A stretch of 7,125 nt of DNA, taken from the NCBI GenBank assembly GCA_031273445.1, contig JAISRV010000083.1:1-7125 (forward strand), in the 5' to 3' direction. A model generated the notes under the pieces. The model searched no databases and had not been told where the DNA came from. It saw only the letters and a program-made list of their open reading frames with translations. This document shows positions 6,082 through 7,125 of this stretch, piece by piece (the first letter of the stretch is position 1; the number at the start of each line of letters is the position of its first letter). Origin of the DNA: Candidatus Adiutrix sp. (GTDB lineage: Bacteria; Desulfobacterota; Desulfarculia; Adiutricales; Adiutricaceae). The translations under genes and the position numbers were made by a program.

Positions 6082-6695
6082 CTCTTCCTCCTCTTTTCCC
6101 AGATCAGAAAAACGCCGCCGGCCATGGCCGCCAGAAGAATCATGGAGATAAGCTCGAACGGGACCACATAATAGCTCAATAGGCCCTGACCCAGATCGGC
6201 CGTCGGAGTTTCAGACGGGCGCGCGGCGCGGGCCAGCCGGCCGGCATGTCTGACGATGACGGGGCCGAACAGCAAAACCGCGGCCCCCGCGGCCGCCAGG
6301 CCGTAAAAAAGCTGACCCAGGCCCGGCCGTCTTGTTTCTTCGCCGCCGGAGGCGTTTTGAACCAGCATAATGGCGAAAAAAATCAGAACGCAGATGGCCC
6401 CTATATAGATCAGAAGCTGCATAAAAGCCATAAAGGGGCTGGCCATCAGCAGATACATGCCGGCCGCCCCCATAAAGGCGGCCGCCAGCCCGAGCAGAGC
6501 CCGCACCAGGTTCCCGGCCAGAACCGCGGCCAAGCCGCCGCCGGCCATCATGGCCAGATACAATATATAGGCCAGATAGGCCATTATGTCTTCGCCCAGG
6601 CCCGGCAGCTTCATGTCGGCAAAGCCTTGAAGGAAGGCGTCCAAAGCCCCGGCGCCGGCGAAAACGGCCCCGGCGGCCGCAGTCAGATCAGGCAT
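6078..6695 (-). CDS. nuoJ: NADH-quinone oxidoreductase subunit J (NuoJ)
   Basis: Integral membrane subunit of complex I, sitting between NuoH/NuoA and NuoK. Its TM3 is part of the coupling path between quinone site and pumps. The product is 205 aa. Family signatures seen: FMQLLIYIGAICVLIFFAIM at about 91-110 (TM3) and a final segment with YYVVPFELISMILLAAMAGG at about 176-195. About five hydrophobic segments are visible: roughly 38-60, 62-84, 90-111, 128-148 and 178-199. The start at 6695 is chosen because AAGGAGG lies 8 nt upstream. It gives an N-terminal extension of about 37 residues, rich in Ala/Gly, before the usual first helix. Alternative ATGs at 6614 and 6584 would give a more typical length but have poor ribosome sites. 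The gene overlaps nuoI by 8 nt and nuoK by 4 nt (ATGA), implying coupled translation. Confidence 0.93.
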   Translation of the reverse strand: MPDLTAAAGAVFAGAGALDAFLQGFADMKLPGLGEDIMAYLAYILYLAMMAGGGLAAVLAGNLVRALLGLAAAFMGAAGMYLLMASPFMAFMQLLIYIGAICVLIFFAIMLVQNASGGEETRRPGLGQLFYGLAAAGAAVLLFGPVIVRHAGRLARAARPSETPTADLGQGLLSYYVVPFELISMILLAAMAGGVFLIWEKRRKR

Positions 6696-7125
6696 GCGGG
6701 CGCCCTCCTTTTTCGGCGGCCCGGCCCGCCAGTTTGGCCAGAAGGTCGACGATCATCTCCTCGCGCGTCCGGGCCGTCCAATAGATGTCATGGGAAAAAC
6801 GCAAAGCCGAAGCCGGGCAGACTTCCACGCAGGCGCCGCAGAGGCAGCACAGGGTGAAATCGCTGGTCCAGAGCTTCGGGGCCTTGCCTTCGTCGCCCTT
6901 GACCACGGTCAGGCAGTTGCCGGGGCAGGCCCGGACGCACATCTGGCAGGAAATGCACTTCGAGCGGGCCGGGTCTTTCCCGTCCGGAACCAATTCCACC
7001 GGCCCGCGAAACGTGACCAGGTCCTCATCGGCGATGACCTCGCGCGGGTAATGGCAGGTCAGTTGCGGCCAGCCCCTCTCCGGTTTGACCAGGCCCAGCC
7101 AGACGGGAAAGGGGCCCAGGCCGAA
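6688..7125 (-). CDS. nuoI: NADH-quinone oxidoreductase subunit I (NuoI), 5' end missing
   Basis: Two-cluster ferredoxin-like subunit of the peripheral arm of complex I. It relays electrons along the Fe-S chain toward the quinone-site clusters. The reading frame is open to the window edge, giving 145 residues, so the start lies outside. Seen: two CxxCxxCxxxCP motifs, at partial residues C57/C60/C63/C67 and C93/C96/C99/C103, and upstream of them the family segment LTCHYPRE (residues 22-29) followed by FRG (39-41). There are two additional cysteines, C71 (CPGNC) and C94 (LCC). A GTG at 6999 could be read as a start, but it would remove the conserved HYPRE/FRG region and is rejected. The C-terminus is polar and ends in TGA, overlapping nuoJ by 8 nt. 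The HYPRE form resembles NuoI copies I recall from Desulfobacterota; that is memory, not a search. Being first in the visible row, it ties the downstream antiporter genes to a redox-driven enzyme and argues against a stand-alone Mrp antiporter. Confidence 0.95.
   Translation of the reverse strand, partial: FGLGPFPVWLGLVKPERGWPQLTCHYPREVIADEDLVTFRGPVELVPDGKDPARSKCISCQMCVRACPGNCLTVVKGDEGKAPKLWTSDFTLCCLCGACVEVCPASALRFSHDIYWTARTREEMIVDLLAKLAGRAAEKGGRPHA
6704..6710 (-). promoter_or_regulatory. Shine-Dalgarno site deciding the nuoJ start
   Basis: AAGGAGG on the minus strand, 8 nt before the ATG at 6695 and inside the last codons of nuoI. It is the best ribosome site near the nuoJ 5' end. The internal ATGs at 6614 (only a weak AAGG) and 6584 (nothing convincing) lack a comparable site, so the longer NuoJ is preferred. 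Confidence 0.8.

Noticed and set aside
6246..6857. 203-codon plus-strand frame across nuoJ and nuoI
   Set aside because: It is antisense to two well-identified genes and has a Gly/Gln/Arg-rich, featureless product.
6688..6999. NuoI starting at the GTG at 6999
   Set aside because: The same frame is open to the window edge and encodes the conserved HYPRE and FRG segments of NuoI, so the GTG is an internal Val codon.
1..7125. Frequent GGCCAG/CTGGCC strings as a repeat or uptake signal
   Set aside because: These are codon pairs for Leu-Ala in GC-rich membrane-protein genes and are not spaced or oriented like a signal.

Overview
The window is one tightly packed block of genes, all on the minus strand. 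It encodes most of the membrane arm of a respiratory complex I (NADH:quinone oxidoreductase-type) enzyme. The base composition is GC-rich (roughly 60% by eye), and strong Shine-Dalgarno sequences (AAGGAGG, GGAGG, AGGAGG) precede most genes. The source is a bacterium. The form of NuoI (HYPRE motif, dense cysteine clusters) and the Mrp-type antiporter subunits resemble what I recall from Desulfobacterota/deltaproteobacteria and related anaerobes. That placement is weak and rests on memory of the families.

In transcription order (right to left) the genes are: nuoI (6688-7125, 5' end outside the window), nuoJ (6078-6695), nuoK (5740-6081), an MrpD/MnhD-like antiporter subunit of 509 aa (4201-5730), a small protein of 103 aa with two membrane segments (3885-4196), a 617-aa antiporter subunit with a NuoL-like C-terminal extension (2045-3898), nuoM (247-1929) and the start of nuoN (1-250, continuing outside). 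Neighbours overlap by 4, 8 or 14 nt or are separated by 4 or 9 nt. The one exception is a 115-nt gap in front of nuoM. The spacing implies a single transcript with translational coupling. No promoter or convincing terminator is visible.

The genes fit together as follows. NuoI carries two [4Fe-4S] clusters that pass electrons toward quinone in the peripheral arm. NuoJ and NuoK form part of the polar axis near the quinone site. The antiporter-like subunits are the proton (or Na+) pumping units. A textbook operon has I-J-K-L-M-N. Here the single nuoL is replaced by a three-gene cassette: MrpD-like, small membrane protein, and MrpD-like core with a NuoL-type tail. If all products join one complex, it would have four antiporter-like pumps instead of three. 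One of these, the 617-aa subunit, has Asn in place of the usual TM7 lysine.

A second point concerns the DNA around nuoM. Its 3' end encodes an extra Pro/Gly/Ala-rich tail of about 60 residues, and within that tail lie two perfect GC-rich palindromes (10-bp and 11-bp stems, each 29 nt long). Part of one palindrome, GGCCAAGCCCGG, recurs in the gap upstream of nuoM. This suggests a dispersed palindromic repeat that has been taken into the coding sequence.
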